Shown here in pieces: positions 20,785-33,055 of a DNA stretch of 64,000 nt. Source of the DNA: Glycine soja (lineage: Eukaryota > Streptophyta > Magnoliopsida > Fabales > Fabaceae); NCBI RefSeq assembly GCF_004193775.1, contig NC_041002.1, positions 41,207,038 to 41,271,037 of the forward strand, written 5' to 3'. Made by a program: the position numbers and the translations under genes. Below the pieces are notes generated by a model. That model saw nothing but the letters and a program-made list of their open reading frames with translations. It was not told where the DNA came from and searched no databases. How positions within the stretch are numbered: position 1 is the first letter of the stretch; each line of letters opens with the position of its first letter.

Positions 20785-23700
20785 ATGAAAATGGAGCTTG
20801 TGGCATCACTTCTGGTGATGTCATTCTATTGGTTGTGCCTTGGTAACCACATTATTGTGGTTTCTGGTCTCTGCCTTGGTGATCAGAAGTCTTTGCTGCT
20901 GCAATTTAAGAACAACCTCACATTCACAAACATGGCAGACAGAAATAGCAGCAGGCTGAAGTCTTGGAATACAAGTGATGATTGTTGCAGGTGGATGGGA
21001 GTAACCTGTGACAAGGAGGGACATGTTACTGCTCTTGACCTCAGTAGAGAATCAATCTCTGGTGGATTTGGCAATTCAAGTGTTCTTTTCAATCTCCAAC
21101 ATCTCCGGAGTCTAAATTTGGCTTCAAATAACTTCAATTCTGTCATTCCTTCTGGATTCAACAACTTGGACAAGTTAACTTATCTGAATTTGTCATATGC
21201 TGGCTTTGTGGGTCAGATTCCAATAGAGATTTCTCAGCTGACAAGGTTGATTACTCTTCATATCTCTTCTTTTTTCCAACACCTGAAACTAGAGGACCCA
21301 AATCTACAAAGCCTTGTCCAAAATCTCACCAGTATCAGGCAACTGTATCTGGATGGTGTAAGTATATCAGCTCCAGGTTATGAATGGTGCAGCGCTTTGT
21401 TGTCGCTGCGTGACTTGCAAGAACTGAGCTTGTCAAGGTGCAATCTCTTAGGACCCCTAGATCCTTCCCTGGCAAGACTTGAGAGTCTATCAGTCATTGC
21501 TCTTGATGAGAACGATTTATCATCCCCGGTGCCAGAAGCATTTGCCCATTTCAAAAGTCTCACCATGCTAAGGCTTTCTAAGTGCAAGTTGACTGGAATA
21601 TTTCCACAGAAGGTCTTTAACATCGGAACATTGTCCCTTATTGACATATCTTCAAACAACAATCTCCATGGTTTCTTTCCTGACTTTCCATTGAGGGGAT
21701 CTCTCCAGACCTTAAGAGTAAGTAAAACAAACTTCACTCGATCAATTCCACCCTCTATTGGTAACATGAGGAATTTATCCGAATTGGATCTTTCTCATTG
21801 TGGTTTTAGTGGAAAAATTCCCAATTCACTGTCAAACCTACCAAAACTCAGTTACCTGGATATGTCACATAACAGCTTCACCGGTCCAATGACATCCTTC
21901 GTTATGGTAAAAAAACTTACCCGTTTAGATCTTTCTCATAATGATTTAAGTGGTATACTCCCATCATCTTACTTTGAAGGACTGCAAAATCTTGTCCATA
22001 TTGACTTGAGTAATAATTCTTTCACTGGGAGGACTCCTTCAATCCTTTTTACACTCCCATCACTGCAAAACCTCTGGCTTTCAGACAACTTGTTTACTCA
22101 ATTGGAGGAATTCATGAATGTTACATCCTCTAGATTAGTGACCCTCTATATGAGTAACAATAATCTATCTGGGAGGATTCCTTCATCCCTTTTTGCACTC
22201 CCACTGCTGCAAGAGATTCGGCTTTCCCACAATCATCTTAGTCAGTTAGATGAATTCATAAATGTGTCTTCTTCTATATTAGACACCCTTGATTTGAGTA
22301 GCAATGATCTGTCAGGGCCTTTTCCAACATCTATCTTCCAGCTTAGTACACTCTCTGTCCTCCGACTTTCTTCAAACAAGTTCAATGGGTTGGTGTATCT
22401 GAATAAGCTTAAAAGTTTAACTGAACTAGACCTTTCATACAACAACTTGTCAGTAAATGTGAATTTTACAAATGTTGGCCATTCTTCCTTTCCCAGCATT
22501 CTCTATCTAAACATGGCATCTTGTAACTTGAAAACATTCCCTGGTTTCTTGAGAAACTTGTCCACATTAATGCATCTAGATCTTTCAAATAATCAGATTC
22601 AAGGAATAGTGCCCAACTGGATTTGGAAACTACCTGATCTTTATGATCTTAATATTTCCTACAATTTGTTGACTAAGTTGGAAGGCCCTTTTCAGAATCT
22701 TACTTCTAACTTGGATTACCTTGACCTTCATTACAATAAACTTGAAGGGCCAATACCTATTTTTCCTAAAGATGCAATGTTCTTGGATTTATCAAGCAAC
22801 AATTTTAGCTCTCTTATACCACGAGATATCGGTAATTACCTTTCTCAGACATATTTTCTCTCTCTTTCAAACAATTCTTTGCACGGCAGTATCCCTGAGT
22901 CCATCTGCAATGCTTCGTCACTTCAAATGCTTGATCTTTCCATTAATAACATTACTGGAACAATTCCCCCCTGTTTAATGATAATGAGTGAAACTCTTCA
23001 AGTATTAAATCTCAAGAACAACAATCTCTCAGGCTCTATTCCAGATACAGTTCCAGCTTCCTGTATTTTGTGGTCTTTAAATCTTCGTGGAAATCTATTA
23101 GATGGGCCAATTCCAAACTCTCTTGCTTATTGCTCAATGTTAGAGGTATTGGACGTTGGATCAAATCAAATCACTGGGGGCTTTCCATGCATTTTAAAGG
23201 AAATATCCACCCTTCGAATCCTTGTTTTGCGAAATAACAAATTTAAGGGTTCCCTAAGATGTTCTGAATCTAATAAGACTTGGGAAATGCTTCAAATTGT
23301 GGACATCGCTTTCAATAATTTTAGTGGCAAACTGCCGGGAAAATATTTTGCAACCTGGAAAAGAAATATAAGATTGCTTGAGAAATACGAAGGTGGATTA
23401 ATGTTTATAAAGAAGTTGTTTTATGAATCCGAGGATAGCAGGGTATATTATGCAGATAGTCTGACACTTACTTTGAAAGGTCGACAATTGAAGCTTGCTG
23501 AAATTTATACAATCTTAACATCCATTGATGCCTCATCCAACCATTTTGAAGGACCTATACCAAAGGACCTAATGGATTTTGAAGAACTCAGAGTTCTCAA
23601 TTTGTCAAACAACACTTTGTCTGGTGAAATCCCTTCCTTAATGGGTAACTTGAGAAACTTGGAGTCCCTGGACCTTTCACAAAACTCCCTGAGTGGAGAA

Positions 23701-24156
23701 ATTCCTATGCAGCTTACAAATTTGGTAAATCTTGGATTTTTAAACCTCTCCTTCAATCATTTGGTGGGAAAGATCCCAACAGGTGCACAATTTAGCACAT
23801 TTGAAAATGATTCCTATGAAGGTAATGAGGGGCTATACGGTTTGCCATTGTCTAAAAAAGCAGATGATGAAGAGCCAGAGCCAAGGCTATACGGTTCTCC
23901 ATTGTCTAACAATGCAGATGATGAAGAGGCAGAGCCAAGGCTAGCTTATACAATTGATTGGAATTTGAATAGTGTCGGATTTGGATTGGTTTTTGGTCAT
24001 GGAATTGTTTTTGGTCCTCTCTTGGTTTGGAAGCAATGGAGCGTATGGTATTGGCAACTCGTGCACAAAGTTCTTTGTAGAATATTTGCACAAATGTATC
24101 TTGAATATGTAACGGGAGGAGGACATACGTACACAACTTTAAGGTGGGGGCATTAG
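20785..24156 (+). CDS. Ve1-like LRR receptor-like protein
   Basis: 1,123 residues in one coding exon. Signal peptide (~1-29); LRR N-terminal cap starting at Cys30 with paired cysteines in DDCCRWMGVTCD (~65-76); extracellular LRRs with repeated LDLSxNxLSGxIP cores from ~80; a non-LRR island (~856-912); final LRRs; acidic juxtamembrane segment (~1017-1053) containing an 18-residue tandem duplication; transmembrane helix FGLVFGHGIVFGPLLVW (~1066-1082) and a short cytoplasmic tail without a kinase. The C-terminal tail is closely like tomato Ve1-type receptors. Such RLPs act at the plasma membrane, recognising apoplastic ligands and signalling through SOBIR1/BAK1-type kinases (family knowledge). 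The ligand cannot be predicted. The start is supported by the signal peptide and by the relic with the same start context. Confidence 0.93.
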   Translation: MKMELVASLLVMSFYWLCLGNHIIVVSGLCLGDQKSLLLQFKNNLTFTNMADRNSSRLKSWNTSDDCCRWMGVTCDKEGHVTALDLSRESISGGFGNSSVLFNLQHLRSLNLASNNFNSVIPSGFNNLDKLTYLNLSYAGFVGQIPIEISQLTRLITLHISSFFQHLKLEDPNLQSLVQNLTSIRQLYLDGVSISAPGYEWCSALLSLRDLQELSLSRCNLLGPLDPSLARLESLSVIALDENDLSSPVPEAFAHFKSLTMLRLSKCKLTGIFPQKVFNIGTLSLIDISSNNNLHGFFPDFPLRGSLQTLRVSKTNFTRSIPPSIGNMRNLSELDLSHCGFSGKIPNSLSNLPKLSYLDMSHNSFTGPMTSFVMVKKLTRLDLSHNDLSGILPSSYFEGLQNLVHIDLSNNSFTGRTPSILFTLPSLQNLWLSDNLFTQLEEFMNVTSSRLVTLYMSNNNLSGRIPSSLFALPLLQEIRLSHNHLSQLDEFINVSSSILDTLDLSSNDLSGPFPTSIFQLSTLSVLRLSSNKFNGLVYLNKLKSLTELDLSYNNLSVNVNFTNVGHSSFPSILYLNMASCNLKTFPGFLRNLSTLMHLDLSNNQIQGIVPNWIWKLPDLYDLNISYNLLTKLEGPFQNLTSNLDYLDLHYNKLEGPIPIFPKDAMFLDLSSNNFSSLIPRDIGNYLSQTYFLSLSNNSLHGSIPESICNASSLQMLDLSINNITGTIPPCLMIMSETLQVLNLKNNNLSGSIPDTVPASCILWSLNLRGNLLDGPIPNSLAYCSMLEVLDVGSNQITGGFPCILKEISTLRILVLRNNKFKGSLRCSESNKTWEMLQIVDIAFNNFSGKLPGKYFATWKRNIRLLEKYEGGLMFIKKLFYESEDSRVYYADSLTLTLKGRQLKLAEIYTILTSIDASSNHFEGPIPKDLMDFEELRVLNLSNNTLSGEIPSLMGNLRNLESLDLSQNSLSGEIPMQLTNLVNLGFLNLSFNHLVGKIPTGAQFSTFENDSYEGNEGLYGLPLSKKADDEEPEPRLYGSPLSNNADDEEAEPRLAYTIDWNLNSVGFGLVFGHGIVFGPLLVWKQWSVWYWQLVHKVLCRIFAQMYLEYVTGGGHTYTTLRWGH
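23831..23938 (+). repeat. 54-bp tandem duplication inside RLP gene 1
   Basis: Two in-frame 54-bp units starting at 23831 and 23885 (both 'ggctatacgg') encode 18-residue units LYGLPLSKKADDEEPEPR and LYGSPLSNNADDEEAEPR. It lengthens the acidic region outside the membrane and changes no reading frame. Confidence 0.9.
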
Positions 24157-24886
24157 TGGTGATTAATGAAAAATAGTGATTAATAAAAAAGTGTGCAAAA
24201 AAGTGAGGTTATGATGAGTCTTCTTTCTAAATGTTTCCTTTTCAAATTTGATAGTAGTTGTTTGGGTTTTATGTTGTAATGCCAAAACAATAAATTTCCA
24301 AGACATATGTATCGGAACTATAAAAATATATTCTGTTACATTTTATAAAAGTATTATGATAAAGTATAGTTTTCGGTTCATAAATAACAGCTATTGAATC
24401 AATATAATTTAACGAGTAATTAAATCAGCAGTACTTGTAAAATGATCTATTTATATTACATAAAAACAAAAATTTAGACTGCAATGTTGACTTAGAGTTA
24501 ACTAATTCTTTTCATGAATTTTTTTTCTATCATATTATTTTATGAAGGATGTCTAATTTAACTGGAACACGGTGTTACGAAAGTTATTATAAACTTTCTG
24601 TTAACTGTTTTTTACTCCTGGATAAGAAAAATATTGACTATTGTTTTTTATTTATCTCTGCCATGCCTTTTAAATATTGACTATAAATGTAGGTTAGGAG
24701 TTACCGTTTTAGTTTAGCAGGTGCATTAATTAAAAATGTGTTTAACCTATGTTATAATAATAAGAACTAAAAATGTGCATTAATTAGGTCTATTTTTCTT
24801 TAATTTTAATGAAAATATAATAGCTAAAATCCTTTAAATCATACATTGTAATTTATAATCTTTGATACCTTGTGAGAAATAAAGGA
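24157..24886. other. RLP gene 1 downstream region
   Basis: AT-rich 3' flank. 'aataaa' at about 24289-24294 may serve for polyadenylation. Nothing else recognised. Confidence 0.35.
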
Positions 24887-25836
24887 CAAGGCCGGAGCCA
24901 AAAATTTTGGTTTGAGGGGAGTCAAGAAATTACGTGTATAAAAAATATATAAAAAGTTTAATATATAATATAGATATCTAATATTTTTATAAAGACAAAA
25001 TATATAACTATATCGAGTAAAATACAATACTATCTAACTAATTTGAACATTTATATAAATATGAGAAACAAATAAATACATTTTTTCTTATAATTATAAA
25101 AAGCACATACTCTTTTTAAATATATTAGCTATACATTTATACAAGAAACAATTAAATGCATTTTTCATACCTTAATTTATTGTGAAATTTACTAATTGTC
25201 TCATCAATCATTTCATATAGAAATATATAAGTGAATGCATTTATTAATTTATTAACAATTTAAGTTAATTTTATTGGCAAAAAAATTAATTTTATTGGCA
25301 AAAAAATTATTTAATAATTTTATTAAATATAATCACTATTGAACTATATTTATTTCCCACTCTAAAATAAACTTTGAATTATAATGTTATTTCTAGAATA
25401 AAATTTAAATTTATCATATTTTTAATTAAAATTAAATAGCTAACTTAACTATCTTTATTGGTCTTTAATATTTTAGTTTTTTTTTTATATTTATTAGAGG
25501 TAGTATAAGAGAAAAGAGATAAAATAGATGTATAAAATAATTTTGAATAATTATATGTGGACACTTTAACGTTACAAATACTTCATTAATGTCTATAATT
25601 TCACTTTATACCCTACTCTTTTTATTAGATTAAATTTACTATTATACCTATACATTTCTGTCTTTTCTTCATTTTTCTCCTGAAGTGTCAACTAATGTGA
25701 TAATTTTCATATATTATTTTTAATAATTTTTTTATAAATTTTAGGGGGCCATAATGTTTTTTTATAATATATTTTTAATACATTATGAAAAAAATTTGGG
25801 GGTGAGGGGCATGACCCCTCCATGTCCCCCTGCCTT
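24887..25836. mobile_element. hAT-like non-autonomous DNA transposon
   Basis: The left end CAAGGCCGGAGCC resembles the hAT consensus end CAGGGGCGGAGCC. The right end (...CCCCCTGCCTT) is a degraded inverted counterpart. The flanks are ATAAAGGA (24879-24886) and ACAAAGGA (25837-25844), an 8-bp target duplication with one mismatch, as expected for hAT. The 950-bp interior is AT-rich and non-coding, with no transposase. Age is probably considerable given the end decay. Confidence 0.6.
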
Positions 25837-25844
25837 ACAAAGGA

Positions 25845-26693
25845 TTGAGACGAAAAGATGACAAGTTAACACTAGAAGCTACAACTTTTGGAGCATGCAT
25901 TTGATTCTAAACCCCTGTCGTTAAGTGTCAAAATTACATACTTTTAGGTTCTTGCTTATACCTTGATTTAGAGCATTATTTTGACTCAAATTGCTTTGTT
26001 TTTACTATATTCTAAATCTTTGTCTAGTAGAATGATTTTTTGGTTACATTATAATAATTTGTCATATGTTTTTTTTTTAGAAAAAGGGCTTGAAGAAGAA
26101 GAATGTATCTTGAAGGGGAAGTTTGAAGTACTAAAGCTTCAAAAGGATCAGCTAGGACAACAACATTTTGGAAGAATAGAAATTGCCATTTGGCCAAGCC
26201 AGAATTCATGGTTGAACGAGTATGCACTCAAAATGAAAATGTTGTTTATGTATTTTTAGGCCTGACATGCAAATATAGATAGATTCCCCCTCCCTTTTGC
26301 TTTCATCATTGCAACAATTTGCAACTTTTGTATTGTTCTAGTGAGGGAGAAAAACTCTCAAGTGTTCATGTGCTCTTCATCCATTTTGTCTCCTACCATG
26401 TATATTTTTGAGCTATTCATCTTCACAAGAGGCTGATTTCTCTTGTTGTAACAGGTAAATGTAGTCATTTATGAACTCTCATGTATCTTTTGATATGAAT
26501 AAATGTATATCTCACATATTTATATTCTATGTTAACATTTTGCTTGTTTTCTTAATGTTTGTTGTGGATTGGCCACCTGTGGCATGATTTTGGGATGTAA
26601 ATGATGTTGAAAAACACTTTTATTGTCTTGAATTGAACAAAATATCCATAAGACTTAGTGTCTAGGAATGAAGTTGAGTTTCTTGGTAATCTT
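25845..26693. other. Intergenic with an exon-like block
   Basis: At 26082-26220 a purine-rich block follows a T-tract ending in AG, and downstream (26280-26510) there is T-rich sequence with an 'aataaa' near 26499. This could be an untranslated last exon of the RLP transcript or a fragment of an unrelated gene. The 92-codon frame has no recognisable domain. Confidence 0.25.
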
Positions 26694-27631
26694 TGTTAGG
26701 TTTGGATGATCCATTAAACTAGACAACCTACCACACCTTGAATTTTGATGTTTACAAAAGTATAAACTGTTGATAATCTAATGTGTTGACGTTAACTACA
26801 CATGAACACTTCGTAAAAGGACTTAATTGTTATCTACAACTCTAGTGAGTCGTGTCCATGCTTAAAGTGGAAAAATTTTAGTTAAGATATATCCAACGTC
26901 CAACAAGCTGTAAAATCCATCACGTCCACTTATTGTAAAAATCAATGTTTATACACTGAGTGTTTTTACTACTCGCATCCACTTTTTATAAGTCATATAC
27001 ATACTTATTTTATACTCTTATAAGTGGCATCCAATCGAGTACGAAAAGGTAATGTTAGTAGCAAAGGGAAGTGCATGATCTCTTTCTAAAATTCAGTTTT
27101 GCTTCTCTTTATTTGAATTGATAACATTTAAATTTATGGATAAGACAAAATAAAAGAGAATAAAAGGTATTTATAAAATATTCCTCCAGAGGTTGCTTTC
27201 GACATATAAGAGGAACACATGTTGTTGTCTGTACTTTTATTCCTTTCCTCTCCAATCAGAGCTTGCCACGTTGTCTCACCCCTTTGAGACAACAATCATA
27301 TCAAGACTCGACACTAATCCCCTAACGGATTATTCACTAAAGTCTATAAAAGACAATCTCTACTAAAAAGTAGAGCATGAAAAATATCATAAGAAACGAG
27401 CAAATCTCTAAAGCGAAACTCTACAAAATCATTGGACAATACATTTGATCTTTCATTGTCTATTCATTACTTAGCCAAGTTATTTTGTATTTGAGCTTTT
27501 TTGTTTATTCACTTGTTGAGTGTGTTGAATCATTGTATTCATTCAAACTTTTGTTTGTGAAAGTCAGGAGTGACTTAGTATTAAACAATACTTGGATGTT
27601 CTTACATTCAGGGGGAGTCTAAGGTAATGTA
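26694..27631 (+). repeat. Probable LTR fragment
   Basis: Starts near TGTTAGGTTTGGATGATCC and contains a 'tctataaaagac' TATA-like region (about 27345) followed by a T-rich leader, a layout typical of plant LTRs. The right end merges with the following 3.5-kb unit, and no paired LTR exists in the window. Confidence 0.35.
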
Positions 27632-30600
27632 TGTAACACCCCAAATTCTAGTTCAAAACATTGCTTGAAAAATTCCCGTTAATTCTTTTTATTCTAGAAA
27701 TATGTGTCAATAAATTAATATCATCTTCAAAAATCGAGTAGTATTTTGTTTTAAAACATATGCAGATAAACTTTATTGTAAAACTCATGTAAATAGATTT
27801 CATTAAAATGTATAAAAGCACATTAACATCATTTCATGAAAGTCAATACAATAAAAGAAATTGTAATAGGTTTACCATAATCAGGACCTTTGAAAAGATA
27901 TGAACCTTGCAATGGAATAATTGTATACAAGGGTGAAATAACATAGTCTTCATACATAAGAATAAAAAGTATCATAGTATTGTGTCACATGAAAATAAAA
28001 TGTAATTACAACCCATAAATGTCTGAAAGTAAGTGTAACATGCAAATCTGTAACAAATATGACTATCTGAACCTAGGTCACTCAACTCTAAAACAAATAC
28101 ATCCAAAAGAAAACATAAGTCTCAGACATCTACCCGACCTAAGGTACCAAACTGCATCTAAGAAGAATCCTCAAAAGGATCATCCTCATTCTCCTTAGAT
28201 GAAGGCTCTAGTTGCCACAACAGCTATATGTACTCCTCTATCTCTGCAGGCATGAGATCATCATGGTCTCCTCTAATGTCAGTACTTCAAAGTTATTGGT
28301 TGTAGGAATGAGTCATCTGCTCCTCAAATGCGACATACAACACACAAAACATACAACTTACATAACCATGGTGTATGCTTTTTCTAGGCAAACAACATTC
28401 TCGATGCCTAGAGCGCATAACTATCACACTTGACATAAATGAATATAGTACTTAACTTCACTAGCTATCCCTTATGACAGTCAAATATTGCACTTGACAT
28501 AATTGATGATCACACTGGACACAACTGACTGTCAAACTCGATACATACAGGACCTAACAATGCCACCAAGTCTCCCAGGTATTGGTGGTCTTACACAACC
28601 ACATGGATGACAATTGGAAGTGATCGCCACCTACGGGTACAACATATACTGATCCCTAAGCTCTCAACTCCAAAAAGTATAGTCTCAAAGTTCATTAGGA
28701 GTAGTAAAGTAGGGGTTGTGAGTTCCTCGCACCAAATGTCAGGTAGTTACCACTTGCTAATTTCATTAGGTTCTTTGAACCTCTCTGCCCATTATACCTG
28801 AATGTACCCTGTAAATCATTCATTTCTCAACATAAATCTCACTATCTCATAGATGGCACATAACCACATACCTCAACATCTCACAGACAAACCATAATCA
28901 TATACCTCACCATCTCATAAATGGAATCTAACCATAACCACACTATCTCACAGATGAAACCTAATAACAAAACATGTAATCTCACAGATGGGATACAACT
29001 AATGGTTCCTTACTCTTCCTTCAATATTTTTGCATCTTTTTGTTGCATTGTCTATGTAGCCTTCATGCCTACGTACATCACACAAAACAAAGATTTATAC
29101 ATGCACAAAGAGAGACGAGGCTCAAACCAACGTATTACTCTGAGGGAACCATTCTAGACCCCTCAAGTGAGAGAAATCACTTTTCACACAAATCTACCGA
29201 AAATTTGACAGCATAGCAACTAAATTAACTATATCCCAAAATTTATAACAAGCAATTTGCCAAGGTTCAGACACCTCCAGATTCAGACCAAAACACATAG
29301 AACTGAATATCAATATATTCCAAAAATATAAATCACACACCACATATACAAGTATTGAAGTTCACACTCTCTTAGTCTTAGGCATTCATAAGCAATAATA
29401 AAATTTCATGATTCATTCATATCTTAGCAGTCACACTAGCAGACAATATATTCACTTAAAGCATAACAATAGTCATCGGTCATGCATACAATCAATCTCA
29501 ACATTGAACATGACATTCACCTTATATCTCAACAATCACATTAGCAGTATCCAAAACATTTTGAGGCATAATAGTAACCATTAGAGAACAATTGCAATTA
29601 ATTTCAGCATCAATCGTACAATTGATAAACGTTACATAAAACATCAAATTACAAATTAGAGAATCAATACAAGTTGGTCCTCATGGGTTTAGTAATTTTG
29701 TTTGTCTTAACTTACAAGTTCACAAGGGATCCTAGAGCAGTTCTTAGGGCTCCTTAACACTTTCCCTAGGTTTCTCTTCATTCTAAATCCATTTTTAGTC
29801 TTCGAATTACCAAATTAAGTCATCTAATGTCCAATATCAAGTTGCTGCCCTATTTCACAAAGTTTCACTCTTAAACTTGTTTTCAAAATTCTGAGTGTTC
29901 CGGAAATCAATTTTTCATTAATTCTACATGCTACCTTATATTTTCACACCTAACAAACTAATTTTTAAAGTCAAATCTTTAAGAAAAATAGTCCATACAA
30001 CCATAACCACCATTTTAATTTCATGATAGATTTAGTCCTAAAAAATATCCTTAAACTGGTTTTGTTCATAACATTTGCTAGAAAACTCTGATTTAAAAAA
30101 ATTTGCGACTAACCCTAAGTTTTGACACCCCAAGAACTCATTTTTGACCTTAAAAATTTTTTTAAAAAATAACATATCACATAGTTCCAGCCAAGGCAGT
30201 AGCTATGAAATTTTGAACATCAACACAACATACAATGAAGTCTAGCTTCTAAAGATAACACGATCAAGGTTCAAGAAGTAGAAAGACCCCACTTACATTG
30301 ATGAAGCTTGCACGAAATTGCTCAAATTAACCAAGAACTCATATCTGGATGTTTCCAAGCTTCAAAGGATGAAAAATAAATTTGGATCCAAGAATGAGAG
30401 TTTTTGCATGAAAATGGTGAGAAAACAAGAGAATGAAGATTAAGAGCCTTTTACCAAAGCTTTAAGGGAAGAAGCCTCAAGAACACTAGTATGAAGTTTG
30501 GAAGAAGAAGAAAATGGATTCCTCTCCCTCCCTTTAAGAACTCGTGCTTAACAATGGAGAATGAAGGTTCCACGTTTGATTTTTTTTAGAAGTGAAGAGA

Positions 30601-31155
30601 TAAGGCTTCAAGGCTTGGTCCAAATGAAACTTGGTTAGGCTTAATGTTGATAAGATCAATTTGACAACATGAATGACCATTTGATAGCCATGGTGAATGT
30701 GCCAAATGCTGCCATATATGAATATTTTGCCTTCTGAATTTTTAACTAGAAATGGCTAAATTAAACTTAGCAAAAATGGTAAAAATTGTTTTGCTAAAAA
30801 TGGTAAATCTTATCCTAATCTTCTATATTAGTGTGCTAACTTCCTGTGTTCGTGTGTTAACCTCCTTTGGGATATGTGTACTCAGAGTGAACCTTGCATA
30901 GAGTCTACTCACACAAACACAAATTACACTATGACTCAATGTTCAATGTATTTCTTGCACAAATAGAAATCTAGCTTAGACAATTTCTATTTCTCTGTCA
31001 AGCTTTACTAAACTAATCACATATATATTATATACTCATAATGAAATTCTATGATTAAAAACATATAACTATTGAAATTAAATTCATAAATGTACAAATG
31101 ACATAACATAGAGTTTTCTTTGTCAATCTAAGTTGTAATTTTTCAAGGTGTTACA
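27632..31155. repeat. 3.5-kb TG...CA unit, probable solo LTR
   Basis: Begins TGTAACACC at 27632 and ends GGTGTTACA at 31147-31155, a perfect 9-bp inverted terminal match of the kind found on long LTRs of Tekay/Del-type Ty3 elements. No gag or pol similarity was seen inside, only short unconserved frames. A target duplication is not evident (ATGTA left, ACTCT right). Alternatives are an unusual DNA element or two unrelated ends. Orientation is unknown. Confidence 0.45.
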
Positions 31156-31167
31156 ACTCTAACTTAT

Positions 31168-31670
31168 TTTAATTATTCTACATCATATAATTAGACACTT
31201 TAATTAGTCACCAATTATTTTAACTAAAATTCTATTTTTAAACTAATTGTATAGTCATTTATGAAAATACCCTCCACTTTAAACTCTAATGACTTAATTA
31301 CCCCTTTTCTAATTTCATGATATCTAGATCACCATTAATCAATCTTAATTATTCCCACTTAATTTCTAACCTTACATTAATTACTAATTTCTTCTTTCAA
31401 GTTTCCAATTTCTATTTCTAGACTAAAATCCAATTATTTACATCTAGGCCATTAATGAGTTGACTTTTATTTGATCAAAGAACTTTCTCTAAGCTATCCT
31501 TATTCTTTCTAGACTTTAGCTTAAAAACTTAAAAGCTTAACCATGCGAATGTATCTTATGGTAACATATCATTTTCTACCATTCCAATAATCTAAAAACA
31601 CTACTCAATCACAAAACAAAGTAATAACATTATCTAGTACACACACACACATGGAATATTGGGATGTTAC
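31168..31670 (-). repeat. Truncated LTR fragment, copy 2
   Basis: Counterpart of 4741-5237. On the - strand it begins TGTAACATCCCAATATTCC at 31670 and is cut at 31168, close to the end of the preceding 3.5-kb unit. Confidence 0.45.
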
Positions 31671-31844
31671 AGTGCCAGAAATGACTAGAAGAATACTTGT
31701 ATAATAAGGAGTGGCAGGACAAAATATTTGTTTTATAATTAAAGTTTTGATTAATCGAACCCTTTACAATTGCATAAAGGAGAACTAGACATAGTTATGT
31801 TTGAATGAACCAATATAAACCAAAATAAGTAATGTAGTGTAAAT

Positions 31845-31892
31845 ATTGAACAAGTAGTATAATGGACTTATCCATTATACTACTTGTTCAAT
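31845..31892. repeat. Perfect 22-bp-stem hairpin (copy 2)
   Basis: The arms at 31845-31866 and 31871-31892 are perfect reverse complements around the loop CTTA. The core is TGAACAAGTAGTATAATGGA. RNA from either strand would fold tightly. Confidence 0.9.
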
Positions 31893-31920
31893 TGGTGCAC
31901 TTGCCAAAATACCCCAACAC

Positions 31921-32520
31921 CTACCTACGCCCAGTCCTAATCACCTTCTTGAATTGTAGATCCTTTGGATAACAAGAAGTGCAAGAATATAAGATTAAGT
32001 AACCAAAATCACACAATTGACTAATAGAAACAAGACTGAAAGTAAGATTAGGAAGGTAGTAAAGATTTGAAATAGATATTTGAGACATAAAAATAGAATC
32101 AATATATGTTTGCTTATGACATAAGAGTACCATCAATAGATATGATAGACACAAAGGAGGCAAGATATAAAGATGCAAAGGATTTATAGTCAAATGACAT
32201 AAAATGAGAGACTCCATTGTTAAGAATCCATATTTGTGAACATACACTTGATGAGCTAAAGGAGGGCAAACCTATGTTTGGAGAGGCATATAGGCATGTG
32301 GTTGTGAGGTAAGACACTTCTAAAATTGCTTACTAAGATTAACTACTGTGGGACCAGAAAAATATGTGCTCTTAGAAGAGTATGCATGTCTAACTCCAAG
32401 ACCGTCTGTTGAAGAAATAGTTGCAGCAACATTAGGTAATGGAGACTTGGGGTTTAGGTGACTCAACTGATTAGGAGGTCTCCATTGAGAAGGCTATTCT
32501 CATATTCAACAATGTTGGGC
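31921..32520 (-). pseudogene. copia protease/pre-integrase remnant, copy 2
   Basis: Parallel to 5500-6076: decayed protease motif QIWILNNGVSHF, then LPNLTFSLVSISQLCDFGY and KVIRTGRR. Frame breaks lie at partly different positions from copy 1. No downstream pol. Confidence 0.75.
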
Positions 32521-33055
32521 ATTGTGCTTTCCAATGAGCCTTCTATTTGCAATAGCTACATTCACCATAATTCCAATAGGAATGATTCTTCCCATTCAAT
32601 TGCTCACTATTAGATTGAAAAGAATCATCCTTTTCACCAGCCATTGCAGCAATCACAATTAGAAAATAGTAAAGAGAAAACCCTAGGTGCAGAGCTTCAA
32701 AAAGGGTAAAAGAAAGGCTGCAAATGGGCAATCCAAACAACTACTGCTACCTTAACTATTTCAAATGCGCACAAATTAGAACAAGAAGGCGAAAAGGCCC
32801 CCAAAACATGAAAATCCCCAAAAAACAGAGTTGCTGTTGCAAATCACATTTCTCCCTCTCCAAACCTACCGAACAAAACAAAGGATCACATCTTTCGAAC
32901 CTCATGTCCAAGCATTGAGTCTGATTCAACAATTAACAAATCTGAAGTTGCAAATCCAAATCCAAATCTTGTTGTTTGTTGGAGTAAGGCTGGGCGAATT
33001 GCACTATAAATGGTTCATAGTTGGATCTACGAAAGTTGTGGTTTGAATCAAACTT
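32521..33055 (-). pseudogene. copia gag remnant with zinc knuckle, copy 2
   Basis: The - strand reads a short gag start (MAGEKDDSF), then directly YGECSYCK and AHWKAQC, a CCHC knuckle. The internal gag is deleted as in copy 1. An in-frame stop falls inside the knuckle. Confidence 0.7.
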
